Source: Malurus cyaneus samueli
Lineage: Eukaryota; Chordata; Aves; Passeriformes; Maluridae
DNA length: 64,000 nt
Reading direction: 5' to 3'
Assembly: GCA_009741485.1 (NCBI GenBank)
Contig: CM019238.1
Span: forward strand, 13,834,340-13,898,339
A program made the translations under genes and the position numbers. The notes below the pieces were generated by a model. The model was not told where the DNA came from and did not search any database. It saw only the letters and a list, made by a program, of their open reading frames with translations. Shown one piece after another: positions 14,106 to 25,800 of this stretch; the first letter of the stretch is position 1; the number at the start of each line of letters is the position of its first letter.

Positions 14106-14689
14106 ACATTGCAGAGGATGGATGGTGGGATGGACATTGTCCTACAGAAGCATCTGCAGGAGCACCTGGATGTCCCTGTAGGAAACAAAACCACACCAGA
14201 GGCCACTGCAGATGGACATCCATGGAAAGATGGAATAACACAGGGCCAAGCCCATCCATAACTCAGATTACAACTTTCAGACTTTGGGAAGTTGGGATGC
14301 CAACTTTCTGCTCCCAAATCAGGCTGCAGGTATGGTCCACACCAGAGCTGGCACTGGAGGAAGGTCAGCAGCTGGAGAAGCTGGAGGCTCCCAACCTGAT
14401 GTCCAGGCTGGATATTGAGCTTGGGCTTTTGGCAGCTGTATCTGCACCCATTCACTTCCTGCAAGGTTTATTCCCTGGTCAAATCCCTGTCCCAGTGATA
14501 TATGGCAGGAACTCGATGTGTGAACCTCTGCTAAAAATGTATAAATGGTTATAAATGCATATAAATGTGTATTGATATCCATGGGTAATGCCCACCCTGA
14601 GCTGAGCAAGGAGCATCCTTGGAATGGGGATTTGAGGGCAAGGATGTGAGTCTGGGGCATTTTAAATACACACTTGGGAACAAATACTG

Positions 14690-14870
14690 ACACAGAGAAG
14701 CTGTGGCTGCCCCTGGATCCCTGGAAGTGTCCAAGGCGAGGCTGGACAGGGCTTGGAGCACCCTGGTACTCATGACGTACCTGCCATGGTGGGTGGGAAT
14801 GGATGAGATTGGGAATGGATGAGATTGAAGGGCCCTCCCCTCCCAAACCATTCCATGTTCTTCACAAAGA
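14690..14870 (+). mobile_element. CR1 LINE 3' fragment, + orientation
   Basis: Strong match to the avian CR1 tail: gaagctgtggctgcccctgg, ggacagggcttggagcaccc and cccaaaccattccatgttct. It holds a local duplication of gattgggaatggatga. Confidence 0.9.
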
Positions 14871-15850
14871 CAACCTGCTGCCAGCCCAAAATTCGGGAAT
14901 GAATGCACCAGGATACCCACTCTAACAAACAGAGCAAGAAATCCTGAAAAGTGAAACATTTGGATCTATCAAAGCTTCTGCTGTATCAGAGTTTCCTTGT
15001 GACTCCAGGAGCACCTGGACACAGGGCATGGAATGCTGCACCCCATCCTGTCCCAAAGCCTGTGGCATCTCCCCCCTCCTCAATCTGCTTTCTCAGCTGG
15101 CCTGTGAATTTTATCCCTTTCCACATTTTTTTCCCGTTAAGGCTCATCTATCCCGGCTGACCTCCCCGCTGCAGGAAAGGCTGCGGGGCCAGGGGTGCGC
15201 AGGGGTGGGGGGTGGACACCGCCCCTGCTCAGAGGGGACAGCACCACTCCCCCCTCCCCAAACCCGCCTGAGCCCCAGAATCCCCTTTGCTGACTGCTCC
15301 GGGGATGGTTCTGGGTGGAAAATAAATCAGCGCGGGGGTTCCAGCCTGTGCAGGGCGGGGAGGTCCCCGGAGCGGGGGCGCAAACGCCGCGCAAATCCCG
15401 CGCAGCGCTTTCCCTGCGCACCTGAGGGTCCCGGGCAGAGCCCCCGGCCCCGACCTTGCCCTGCCCGGCCGTGAGGAGTTTCCCGGGACTGTCCAAATGG
15501 AAAACGGGGATTTCTGCCCCTAATTCAGCGCAGCTGCCGCGGGCGGCGGGGCCGCGCTTTGAAGCGGAGCCGGGGAGGGGGGGTGGCGGAGCGGGCGGGC
15601 GGGTTTGCTGACTTAAAAAACACCCCAAAAACAACCAAACAAACAAAAAGCAAAAAAAACGGGAGACAATGCCGGAACCCCTGCCCGGCGCTGTCACAGC
15701 TCAGGGGTGGCACCGTGACTGTGTGCGGAGGGCCGCGTTGACCGGCCCGCGGGGGCAGCCTGGCAGGAGCAGAGGCGGGGCACGACTCCCTTTTCTTGTA
15801 TCCCCAATTTCCCCCTTTTTCTTTTACATTTTCTCTCATTTATTTCTCTC

Positions 15851-15860
15851 CTTTTTTTTT

Positions 15861-15893
<33 letters not shown>

Positions 15894-15955
15894 TTTTTCT
15901 TTCTTCTTTTTCCCTCCCTTTTTTCTTTTTTCTTTTTCCTTTGCGGCTGGTTCTG
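15851..15955 (+). repeat. Long poly-T / polypyrimidine tract 5' of TBX22
   Basis: About 40 nearly uninterrupted T residues, then mixed T/C to about 15,945. It sits about 390 bp upstream of the TBX22 ATG, inside the promoter CpG region. Likely length-variable. Confidence 0.9.
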
Positions 15956-16342
15956 GTTAAACGTTATTTGCACTTTTGTTGGGAAAGTGGCCCCTAGTGT
16001 GCAATTATGTCAAATTTCTTTGAGTTTTACAATTTAATGGAGAACAGTAACTCTTTATTGATCCTAGAGCCGGCTCCTCTTCCCCCTCTCCCCCCCACCC
16101 TTCTGGCTCTCCCTCCTCCCCTCTCCCCCTCCCTACTCCATGAAATGTCACTCAATGTTTCTTATGCTCCCACCAGTTTCCAAAACAAACAGAGGAGGCT
16201 GCAGCCGTCTATTGACTCATGGATGCAAGAGGATCTCGCGTGGCCGCTGCCCCCCGACGGGAGCCGTGCGGGGCCGGGCGGGCGCTGGGTGCCGGCCGGG
16301 ATGGAGCCGCCGCCGCCGCCTGAGCCCGCTCCAGCCGGGGAG

Positions 16343-16478
16343 ATGGCGCTCAGCTCCCGGGCTCACGCCTTCTCGGTGGAAGCCCTGGTGGGACGCTCGG
16401 CCAAGAGGAAGGTGCCGGAGGGTCGCGATGAGGAGCCCGGCCCCGGCTGCCGGCCGGCTCGCAGAGTCCCGGAGGCGG
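16343..16478 (+). CDS. TBX22: TBX22 coding exon 1
   Basis: Encodes residues 1-45 plus one base of the next codon, with the conserved N-terminal block and a basic AKRK motif at about residues 20-23. The chosen ATG has G at -3 and G at +4 and matches the known family start. The donor is GGCGG|gtgggt. The reading frame is open far upstream, so a longer N terminus cannot be excluded from sequence alone. Confidence 0.88.
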
Positions 16479-19400
16479 GTGGGTACCGGAGGGAGCCCGG
16501 TGCTGCGGGGAGCCAGGGCCGCCCCCTGCCCCGGCAGCCTCCCGAGCCGCCCCCTGGCCTTTGTGTTTCCCACAGAGAAGCGGCCCAAGGCCGGGTCCGA
16601 GAGCCGGCAGGGAGAGGTGCAGGTGGAGCTGCAGGGATCCGAGCTCTGGCGGAGGTTCCACGACATCGGCACCGAGATGATCATCACCAAGGCCGGCAGG
16701 TACCGGCCGCCCCCCGCCGCCTCGCTCGGGCTTTGCTTTTCCGTTTTGGTTTTATTTTCTTCAATTTCTCTTAATTCTTTTTTGGGGGAGTAATGTTGTT
16801 TCTTGGGGGATTTGTTGTCTGGGAGTTTTGTGTTCTGTTGGGATGTTTCACTCCGTTTGCCCCTTTTTTCGCTATTTTCGTTGAGTTCGATTTCCCTTCC
16901 TCCCGACGCCCGTTCGTAGTTCCGCAGTCCCTTTTCGCCCCGTGAGCGGCAGTTCTCCCTCAGCCGCTGTCCCTGTGCCCGCAGGAGGATGTTCCCGTCG
17001 GTCCGGGTCAAGGTGAAGGGGCTGGAGCCGCTGCAGCAATATTACATCGCCATCGACGTGGTGCCCGTGGACTCCAAAAGATACAGGTACGGGGGGGACA
17101 GGCGGGGACCCCCAGACCCACGCGGGACTCCTCCTGCGCTGCTGGCCGCCATCTGCGCCCTGTCGAGTGCCGTTTGTGTCACGGGGGTCGCACAGGGGTG
17201 CCGGGGGGCCGCACGCACCTATAGAATCCATAGGTGTGCGCGGGTGTGGGGGGCAGGCGGGGACGGGCTCCTGACGCGCCCGGGCCGGGCCAGGTACGTC
17301 TATCACAGCTCGCAGTGGATGGTGGCGGGGAACACGGACCATTCCTGCATCACCCCGCGCCTCTACATCCACCCCGACTCGCCCTGCTCGGGGGAGACGT
17401 GGATGAGGCAAATCATCAGCTTCGACCGCGTGAAGCTCACCAACAACGAGATGGACGACAAGGGGCACGTAGGTTTGGGGCAGGGCCGCCGGGGGGGCCG
17501 GGGAGGGGCAGAGCATCACCCCGGGGTGCGGAGCATCACCCGGGGGCAGCGCCCGATCCCTCCTGCCCCGGGGCTCAGGGCTGGGTCCCTCCTGAGCGTC
17601 ACCTCGGGTTTTCTTGGTGCCCTTCTCCCTCCGGGGGGCTCAGCCGCCTGTCCCCGCACAGATCATCCTGCAGTCCATGCACAAGTACAAGCCCCGCGTC
17701 CACGTTATCGCCCAGGATTCTCGCTTCGATCTAGCGCAGATCCAGTCTCTGCCGGCCGAGGGGGTGCAGACCTTCTCCTTCCAGGAGACCGAGTTCACCA
17801 CCGTGACGGCCTACCAGAACCAGCAGGTAGCGGGAGCCGGGGGGATGGAGAGCCCCGGGGGATGGAGAGCCCCGATGGCCGCGGCCGCCGGTCCCAGCCC
17901 GCCCCGCTGCCCAGCGGCCTCTTCCCTTCCCCTCTGCAGATCACGAAGCTGAAGATCGACAGGAACCCCTTCGCCAAAGGTTTTCGGGACCCCGGCAGGA
18001 ACAGGTAAGGGTCGGGGCCGTCCCACCGCCCGTCCCCCGCCCTCGCCGGCCCCGCGGCTCCGTTCAACTCGCTCTCACCCCGCAGGGGGGTCCTGGACGG
18101 GCTCCTGGAGACCTACCCGTGGCGACCACCCCTCGCCTTGGACTTCAAGGCTTTTGGTGCGGACAGCCAGGGTGAGTAAATCGCGATCGCTGCCTCTCCC
18201 GGCCGCACGCCCGGGGCTTCCCGCGGGCTCTTCGGGAGGCTCAAACCATCAAAGATGACGAGGAGAGTCCAGAAAACGAATGTCTGCCTTTTCGGGGAGT
18301 TCATTCCGCGTGGGTTTGGACAAAACTCCTGTGAAAATCGATGCGAGAAGCCGGGAAGGATGAGGGCGCGGGCTGCTCCAGCCCCTGGCTGAAACCAGAG
18401 TTAGATGGGCAGAAAAAAAAAAAAATCTGAGTGTGCAGGAGGCTAATTTGGAGTCGGGTTGTGCCGGCTTTGATCCTGTTGCACTAATTGTTTCCAACCG
18501 GGTTGGGAATATCAACTACAAACGTAGTGGTGGTGACCGCCCGTGTTTTCTGCAGCGGCGGCTTCTGCGCCGACAAATGCGTTATGCAACAGAAAATAAA
18601 ATTATTTGGTATTTCGGATGCGGCAGCCCCACAAAAATGCAGGGAAGAGGGGGAAATTTTCAGGGAAAATGCTCTCCTTCATCCTGGCAAGAGCAACCGA
18701 TCCTTTACAGCCCTTCCCCAGAAAAACGGCTTCAGAAAGTAGTATTTAAAATCAGATTATTCATAGCGCCGAAACTAAAAAACGAAAGGGCTCGTTTGCA
18801 CACTGGAGCGCTCCAGGTTGTGTTTAAAGTCGCGAATTTAACTCTCGTTTTTGTCAGGAACTCTTCAAAATCTTGGGACACATCAAGTCACCCCTGTGTC
18901 TGCTGGGAAATGCTGCAAAAATCACAGCAAAAATTCAGGTTCTGCAGACGCAGAAATGAGGGCACAAAGATATCAGGCTTGGGAGAAATTGAGCTGTTTA
19001 TCTTTTGTAAAGATAACTAAAATTATTTTCATTAATTGTTAGTCGTGGTAGTAATTTTATTAGTATTATTAAGAGGGGTTTTATTGATTTTATTTTTAGA
19101 AAATATCTTATACAAAAAGCCCCCTTCGAACCCATTTGCTGGGGGAGAGGAGGTGGTGGCTGAGCTGCAGGAGGAAGGAAAAACAACAGCTGCAGTGTTA
19201 AAGATGTTAAAATATTATTGTACATGTGATAAAATATTAAAAATACCTGGGATTTTAAATTTTTTTTTCTTGTTTAATGCGTTTGGTATTTTTCTTCAGG
19301 GTGAGATTCCTGGATTGATATAAATATAACAAAATCTCCAATTCTATTCCACATAAAATATATTTCTGAAGAAATGTGGTAAAACTGAAATCCCAAGGCT

Positions 19401-21451
19401 CTAAAACCAGGAGACAAACTAAAAGAAATTGTGATCAACATGCTGAAAAAAGAATTGGCCATAAAATTTTTATTTTTAAGACGGAGAAAAAGGGCAGAAA
19501 ACATCTGCTCATTGATCTGCTGCAACCCCATTCCCAAATTTGTTATGGAATTTGCGCGATATTGTTGCTTAGTATACCGTGAAGCAGATACTGCCCCTGC
19601 TTTGCTCTGCTGTATTCAGCCACACAGGGATTCTGCCTCACACACAATTTTCAGCTCAATCCCATCATTTTCCATGGAGAACCTCAGGATACATCCATGG
19701 AGAGAGGACGGGATCCTGCCCTGCTGATGTCAGGACCGAAGCAGCCACTGACATCAGCACGGAAGGGTGAGACCTTCACAATACAAAACCTTCCCGGATC
19801 ATTGTGACCAAGGGCTGACCTGTGAGAGGTTCTGCTTGTTGCAAGTTTGGAAATTAAATTGCACCACATCCAAAATTTTTGTGTTTTTAAGGGATATTTT
19901 TAGGTTTGCTCTACCAGCAGATGTGGTTCAGTTTTACAGTTGATTTCAGGTCGTTGTTTGCCTGTAAAATCGGATCAGATCCCAGGCAGGCACTGTATTG
20001 CTTGGAATTGAATGTAAATCGTAGCACAAATTGATCCACCTTCCCTCACGTCCTTTCCCAGTGATTTTGGTAAGAAATTAAAATAAAGGTGAGGGGGAAA
20101 ACCCTCTGGAAGAATTTGGTAGTGAATGTGCAGCAGACATTTGGCTCTCCACAGGCGGGAGATGAAACCGGCATCTGTGTAGCACCAGGGCCGGCTGCTC
20201 CCCAGCACCATTCCCACCTCGGAGCAGCCATCCCATCCCTGCTTCGTTTTTACTCATTGGGGGTGATTTTCTCCTGAATTCTGAAAGTGTTCATTCATCC
20301 CTTCCAGAAAGGAGGACGTTCACATGACATGTGAGTTCGAATTTCTGGAGACACCGATAGCATTCAGGGGTATGTTTCAAATTGCTTGTGAAGCCAAGTG
20401 AAATGAGTCAATTCCTGTGAGCAGGAAGGTGCAAAAAAATTCTCCATCAGGCTGAATATGCTTTTTTGTTCTTGTATCCGAGTGGAAAAAGCTGTCTGGA
20501 ATTTGCATGAAAAATAGGGAACAGAAATAGCAATGGTGTGGGCATAGCAGGGGAAGGTTATCGGTTGTGCGGCCAGGTACAGATCCAGGTGTGTGTGGAG
20601 CTGGATTTACTATGATCCCAGTCCAAGGAATGGGATTAGACATGTGTGAATATTGTTCTTAGACAAATGCCAAGCAACAATAACAATTTATGGATAGATA
20701 TTCCCATTTTCCAGGAGCTGGTCTTTGCAGCGGGTTCGTGTTTGGACGGACATCAGCAGCAGGGAGACCTGGAGCAGGGGCAGGAGTCCTCCAAGGATGG
20801 CTTGGCTGTGGACACCAGCTAGCCCAGCCTGGATGATTTTTATTTTCCTTTGCAGGTGGAAGCTCCAGCTCTTCTCCAGTGGCCTCCAGCGGTGGGACCC
20901 CCTCTCCTCTGAACCCCCTGCTCTCTCCATCGTGCTCCCCTCCCACGCTTCACCTGCCCGCGAGCAACTTGGCCGTGTCGTGCCCCGAGAGCTTCCTGCA
21001 CCCCCTCAACGTGCCCCTCTACTACAAGATCTGCCCCACGAGCTTCTTGAGACAACAGGCGCTCCTCTTTCCGAGCCACGAAAAACTGGGAGCCACCAAC
21101 CCACACCTTCTACCCCACTTCATGGTGGAGATGTCCAAGCTGTCTTCCCTGAAAAACGCCAAAGCCGAAGACTTAAACGCTCAGTGCCTACAAGCCCCCG
21201 GTTCTGCTGGTCAAATGCTGTATGGATTACATGCATCTGGAAACATTTTCCCATCAAGTCCCATTGCTCGGGAAGCACTTAATTGTTCTTTACATCCTCC
21301 ATATGGCTTGTATGGTTATAACTTCTCTGTGCCATCCAGACTGATGAATGCAGCAGGCCATTTCAAAGTGAGTGACAGCATTCCGGCTGCTTTGAGGGAC
21401 GGCAGATGCAATCACTCCAACTGGCACCCCACAATTAACCACTGCCTTTAG
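16343..21451 (+). CDS. TBX22: TBX22, T-box transcription factor 22 (eight coding exons, start to stop)
   Basis: The joined exons give a 482-residue protein that I recognise as TBX22: the N terminus begins [18 protein letters not shown], an almost exact match to the family. A complete T-box DNA-binding domain runs from about residue 64 ([18 protein letters not shown]) to about 257 ([14 protein letters not shown]), followed by a Ser/Pro-rich C-terminal region. Joined coding exons: 16343-16478, 16576-16699, 16985-17086, 17294-17468, 17662-17826, 17940-18004, 18086-18171 and 20856-21451. All junctions are GT-AG and the phases agree. TBX22 is known as a nuclear, mainly repressive T-box factor of palate and tongue-frenulum development; human mutations cause X-linked cleft palate with ankyloglossia. 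The protein is about 38 residues shorter than human TBX22 (520 aa from memory), mostly because the acidic/serine-rich linker before the T-box is short. An in-frame ATG at 16301 would add 14 residues. The nearest gene downstream is CHMP1B, convergent. Confidence 0.96.
16576..16699 (+). CDS. TBX22: TBX22 coding exon 2
   Basis: The acceptor is tttcccacag|AG and the donor AG|gtaccg. The exon encodes [20 protein letters not shown] and the first T-box strand through KAG. The phase-1 entry restores a GAG codon with exon 1. The preceding intron is only 97 bp. Confidence 0.93.
16985..17086 (+). CDS. TBX22: TBX22 coding exon 3
   Basis: The acceptor is gtgcccgcag|G and the donor AG|gtacgg. The exon encodes [15 protein letters not shown], then [15 protein letters not shown], in the T-box core. 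Confidence 0.95.
17294..17468 (+). CDS. TBX22: TBX22 coding exon 4
   Basis: The acceptor is gggccag|G and the donor CAC|gtaggt. The exon encodes 58 residues from [16 protein letters not shown] to EMDDKGH, including the [11 protein letters not shown] and [10 protein letters not shown]-box signatures. Confidence 0.96.
17662..17826 (+). CDS. TBX22: TBX22 coding exon 5
   Basis: The acceptor is ccccgcacag|ATC and the donor CAG|gtagcg. The exon encodes 55 residues from [16 protein letters not shown] to [13 protein letters not shown], the dimer-contact and DNA-contact part of the T-box. Confidence 0.96.
17940..18004 (+). CDS. TBX22: TBX22 coding exon 6
   Basis: The acceptor is cctctgcag|ATC and the donor AG|gtaagg. 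The exon encodes [21 protein letters not shown], the C-terminal helix of the T-box. Confidence 0.95.
18086..18171 (+). CDS. TBX22: TBX22 coding exon 7
   Basis: The acceptor is caccccgcag|G and the donor CAGG|gtgagt. The exon encodes [19 protein letters not shown] and FKAFGADSQ, a stretch just C-terminal to the T-box that is specific to the TBX15/18/22 group. The preceding intron is only 81 bp. Confidence 0.95.
18172..20855 (+). other. TBX22 intron 7 (2.7 kb), the only long intron
   Basis: AT-richer, no exon-like ORF and no CR1 recognised. It holds several TAAT-rich and A/T-run stretches (about 19,010-19,370). Confidence 0.8.
20856..21451 (+). CDS. TBX22: TBX22 terminal coding exon 8
   Basis: The acceptor is tcctttgcag|GT and the stop is TAG at 21449-21451. 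The exon encodes the Ser/Pro-rich C-terminal domain: [20 protein letters not shown], then [21 protein letters not shown], and the end WHPTINHCL, which resembles the mammalian TBX22 C terminus. It is less G+C-rich than exons 1-7. Confidence 0.94.
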
Positions 21452-22555
21452 TGGGATCAGAGAATATTTCTAAGCATTGCTGTGTAAAGCAAGTCCTTCC
21501 TTCCTTCATACCCAGGGGCTTGTTAGTTATTGACTCTGAAATGCTGCATGGTACAGGAGTGGCATGGGCAGGCATTTAATCCTTTTTTTGAGGGGGCAGA
21601 AACGTCATGTTGTTGGGAGCGTGGAGGATCTGGGAGGGTGGAGGGTCTGAGATGAGGTGATACATTTTGGTCATATTTATGTCACAGTTGTAGATTAAGA
21701 GCAAGCTCTCAGTCACCTTTTTACTATTTGCACTCTCAAGTGGGGGCGTAGACATCTGTATTTCTACAAATCTGTTTTCTCTCTCTCGCTTGCCTTTAGT
21801 TAGCACAGAGCCCCGGGGAGCTGCTGCTCACCCTCTCCAGTTTTATCCTTAATTTCAAAGGGACTCTCCAAGACCTGGAGCTGGAAAAGGAGCCACATCT
21901 GGCCAAGCAGTCGAGCTTGTTCTCAAGTTCCCTTGGCTCTAACGGGTCCTAATTAATGACATGAAAGTCCCTTGTTCTCCGGGACTCTTCCGTTATCAGA
22001 GTGGGGACATAAATCCAAGTATTTTAAATCCACGTATCTGCTGCTAGGGTAAAGAAAGGCAGGATGAAAGATGCATGGGGATGAGAAGCTCGAAGGGTGC
22101 CCCAGAGCCCTCTTTTCCATGCCCCACCCTCCAGTGGCATCGATGATGTGGTGGGAAGAACAGGGATGGGGTCACACATCTGCCCTGTGGTGAAATGGAT
22201 CAGTGCTGGAGACCTGAAGGATCCATCTCGGAGAGTTGTGTGGGGTGAAACACCTCCAGGAGCCCTGCAGGACAATCCTCTGACCCAGAGCTCTCAGCCC
22301 CAAGGGACACACAAGATCCACCTGGGATCCAGCCTGTGCCCTAGGGAAGGGGCAGGGATGCTCCTGACTCAGTCCCATGGAGAACACAGATCCTTTATGG
22401 AGAATTACAACCCTACAAGCCCTGGAATGTGAGATTTCCTATTCCTTCCAAAACTCTGTTTTCTTGTAACCTGTGGATGTTCTTGTCATTCCTGTAAATA
22501 ATCTCCAGCTCCCAAAGGCACCATGTAACTCACAATAAATCAGGACACAGGTTTT
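21452..22555 (+). other. TBX22: TBX22 3' UTR (predicted)
   Basis: Runs from the stop codon to the first good AATAAA signal. No earlier AATAAA or ATTAAA was noticed. The exact cleavage point is inferred. Confidence 0.6.
22534..22539 (+). terminator. TBX22: TBX22 polyadenylation signal AATAAA
   Basis: AATAAA about 1.08 kb after the stop codon, followed within 20-40 nt by a T-rich stretch (gttttattctttatttg) suitable as a downstream element. Confidence 0.6.
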
Positions 22556-22719
22556 ATTCTTTATTTGATCACTGTTCTGTTTCTACCTGAAGTCAAATTT
22601 ATCACTTCATAGATGGTAGTGATTGAAAAGTAAGTCTTGGCTGGGTCCAGTCCCATTTTGGGATTAATCCTGCATTTTCAAACACAAGGCAGAATATAGC
22701 AGCATTAGGCAAAGGTTTA

Positions 22720-22751
22720 AGAATCAAAACTGTTGTTAGAGTTTTGATTCT
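22720..22751 (+). repeat. Perfect 11-bp inverted repeat, 10-nt loop
   Basis: agaatcaaaac / gttttgattct, about 180 bp after the TBX22 poly(A) signal. Confidence 0.85.
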
Positions 22752-22859
22752 ATTTTCTTCTTTAACAGACAACGCATTCAGAGCAGAATAAGCAATATCA
22801 AAAGCTGCTAATTAACAAAATTTACACTTTTACTTTCACGAGACTTTGATAAAATTCAG

Positions 22860-25800
22860 ACAACATTGGTTTCCCTAATTTTCCTGCTTTGGGTGTTCAC
22901 AGAGTCCCCAGTGATGCCAATATGAAACAGGGATTTGTCCAAAATGGTCTGTACAACTGTAAAAATGAACAAATCTGCTTACGTGGGCCGTTTCTTAGCA
23001 GTTTATCTCACTATTTTTATTAAAAAGAAAAAGAAAAAAAAAACTTTTTTTTTTCCTGTGGGAGTCCTTATTTCCAACATTGGTATTACAGAATCCCCGT
23101 GGCAAGTCCACTGCTGGCCCTGGACAGGCTCTGTCCAGCTGAGTGACCACAACCCAGCCCCCACATGTGGTTGTACTCCTGGGGAGCTGGAAGGCTCTTC
23201 CTGATCAGTCACGGATTTGTGCAATGGGGAACTTCCAATTTTCCAAATATTTGCGGTTGCATAAGATATTCCAGAGTTGCTGGCCATGAGCTGTAATCCT
23301 GCAAATCAGTGTCTGGTTAAAAATGTGACTGATAATGACTGGGATAGATATTTTTGGTGCAGTGATTTGCTCCACCAGGAATGATGCTTGGTTGATTCCA
23401 GTGGATTTCAAAGCACCTCCGTGGGTCCCGTAGGATCCTGGGTTTCTCCGTCCTCCCTCATCACAGCCACATGGGAAAAACACCCAGAGCCTGGTCCCTG
23501 CAAGGTCTGAGCCTGTCCCAGGGGTGCCACACTTTGGGAGGGTGCACATCAGGCAGATCCAGAAATATCCATTTGTCCATATGAGAATCAGCACCGCATG
23601 AGAGGAGCTGCGTGATCTGGGTTATCGGAGGGTTATTTCCATTTCCTTTGCCTTCATCTCCTGGTTTTATCTTTTCAAAAATCACTGTAAGAAATAAAAA
23701 GGATGTGGGTGGTGTTTTCAGGCAGTGGCAGCTCTTTGTCATGTGCCACTGTGGCCACCTCAGACCAGACCAAGCTCCTGGCCACTTCTGGCACAGGAAT
23801 ATTTTCCATATCCACAGTGGTGACTCAGCTGATTCACTCACACTATAAAATAGATGGGTTTGCCTGTATATTAAAATAATTGTGCCCCAAAAAGCAGATA
23901 ACCTGCACTCTACACTCTCAGGGTGCTTTGTAAAAGAGCCACTTGGTGGAAGGTGAGTGGCAGAATTTGAGAGAATAAATCAGATTAATAAACATGATTT
24001 ATTAAACTCGAAATGGGCAAATTGAGGCTGATATTTCAAGCAGGCCCATGTGCCTGTCAATACAATTACATCACGTGCTGTTTAGTATTTCCTGCCACAA
24101 ACATTATTGGAAAATTTGTGGCTGTGTCAAAGTTCCCAGTTCTTCAGGCAGAGTGGGCAAATACAAACCTCGCCTCAGGATAGCAGCGCTATCTTTAAAT
24201 GAGAACAGGGAGAAAAAAAAATCAAAGGGTTTTGTTTTTTTTTTTTTGCAAGGATGAAACTTGCTGAACAATCTCAGCTATTAGTCATTTGACCTTTCCC
24301 AAGAGGAGTTTGAAGTTCTATGGGAATATCTGAGCCTGTTCATAGCACTCAGCAAGTAAAACTGGCAATTCCAGAGATGCCGTGTCCGTACCCAACACGG
24401 GGACATGGGATGGGCTCGGTGCTCAGACACGGGGGTTGATTTAAAATCCAAGGAGACAAAATACCCGGCAATAATATTTTTAATCAAAGTGCAGTTGACT
24501 CTCTGGTTTCACCCAAATTTAATCCATCCATTGGAGAAGCCAAAGGCGTAGAGGGAGCATCGGATGTCGCTTTTTGTGATGGAAGTGCCTCGGTTTACAT
24601 TTGATCTGCTGAGGTTGGGGCTGTAATTAGATGATAATTTGTATCACAATTATGCAAAGCAAACGAGGATTGGATAGCAAGATAGAGCAGAACAAATAAG
24701 CACCCAGACCATTTGAAATGCATCCAGTATGGAAACCATGTCCATGTGTGGCTGGGGCTGGGGACATGTTGTTCCAATAAATCTGCAGAAAGGGAAAAGG
24801 CCGGGATCGGTTCCTCCAAAAGTTTCAAATGCTCATGTTTACAAATTTGTATTGCACATTAATATGTAAACACAGCCTATTGGAAACAGATGGGGCCACA
24901 ATATTTACGTGTCCTTTCCTCCTCGTTTTGGGTGTCTGGTTGTCCCCCAGAACACACAACATCTGTGGTGACTCATAAAGCACAGCTCAGGAAGCTAAAG
25001 GAGAGGTTCAGACAATTATAAAATCGTTGGTGCTGTGGTGGATCTCCCATCCTGGATGGATTTTGGATTCCGGGTGCAGGGGGATGCATTCCCAGCTCCT
25101 GCAGGGTTGTGCTATGAGAACTCAGCGGCTGGAGCTGCATTTTGCAGCCACAAGATACTTCATTCCTTGGCATTTGCTGGATGAATTTTATAATTTTCTT
25201 TATTGCTGCATCACTTGGAGCCATGGTAGGAATCATGGCATTGCCCAGAACATGCAGGAAATCCATCCGTGCCTGCTCCATGCTCCACCAATGCTGCACC
25301 CACTGCAAAAAACAGATTTTAAAACATCGAGAGCTATTTTTTATACAGTAATATCAAAATGGAAAAGGAAAAGGAAAAGCATCTTCATCCCAATGTGAAT
25401 AAAAGCTTTAACTTGTTGATCACCTTTTTTTTCCACTGGTTTATTTGCATTTTGGGATGCAAACTCCAGGCATCCCTTTCCATGGGATCCCAGACCACCA
25501 GCCCTGGAGGGAATCAGTGCTGGGTGCATGCAGCAGTCGAGGCTGTTGGGAATTACAGGGCTGAGAGGACTTTTGCAGATGTTGGGAATTTCCCTGCAAG
25601 CTGTTTGTGCTTAATAGAGCTCTGCTCTCCCTGAGCTCATGGACTTTCTGAATTTTGCAGTGATTTATGAAGCCACTTCTCCACTGTGTCCCTTTGGTGA
25701 CATTCCCAAGAAGGACCTACCATCTACTTCCATACATCAAACAATTTCCTTCCAGATTGTTGCTCCTAAAACACCAAGTTTTCAGTTTATTGTAGCAATT

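Larger units (their letters stand above)
15150..18260 (+). promoter_or_regulatory. TBX22: CpG island spanning the TBX22 5' flank and exons 1-7
   Basis: Dense CpG and G+C-rich sequence begins about 15,150. It is interrupted by a T-rich tract at 15.85-15.96 kb and an AT-richer block to about 16.07 kb, then continues through exon 7. No convincing TATA box lies just upstream of the coding start, so the transcription start is not fixed; it probably lies between about 15.9 and 16.3 kb. Confidence 0.7.

Noticed and set aside
16217..17519. Long minus-strand ORFs overlapping TBX22 exons 1-4
   Set aside because: Shadow frames in G+C-rich coding and intronic sequence; the + strand exons are unambiguous.
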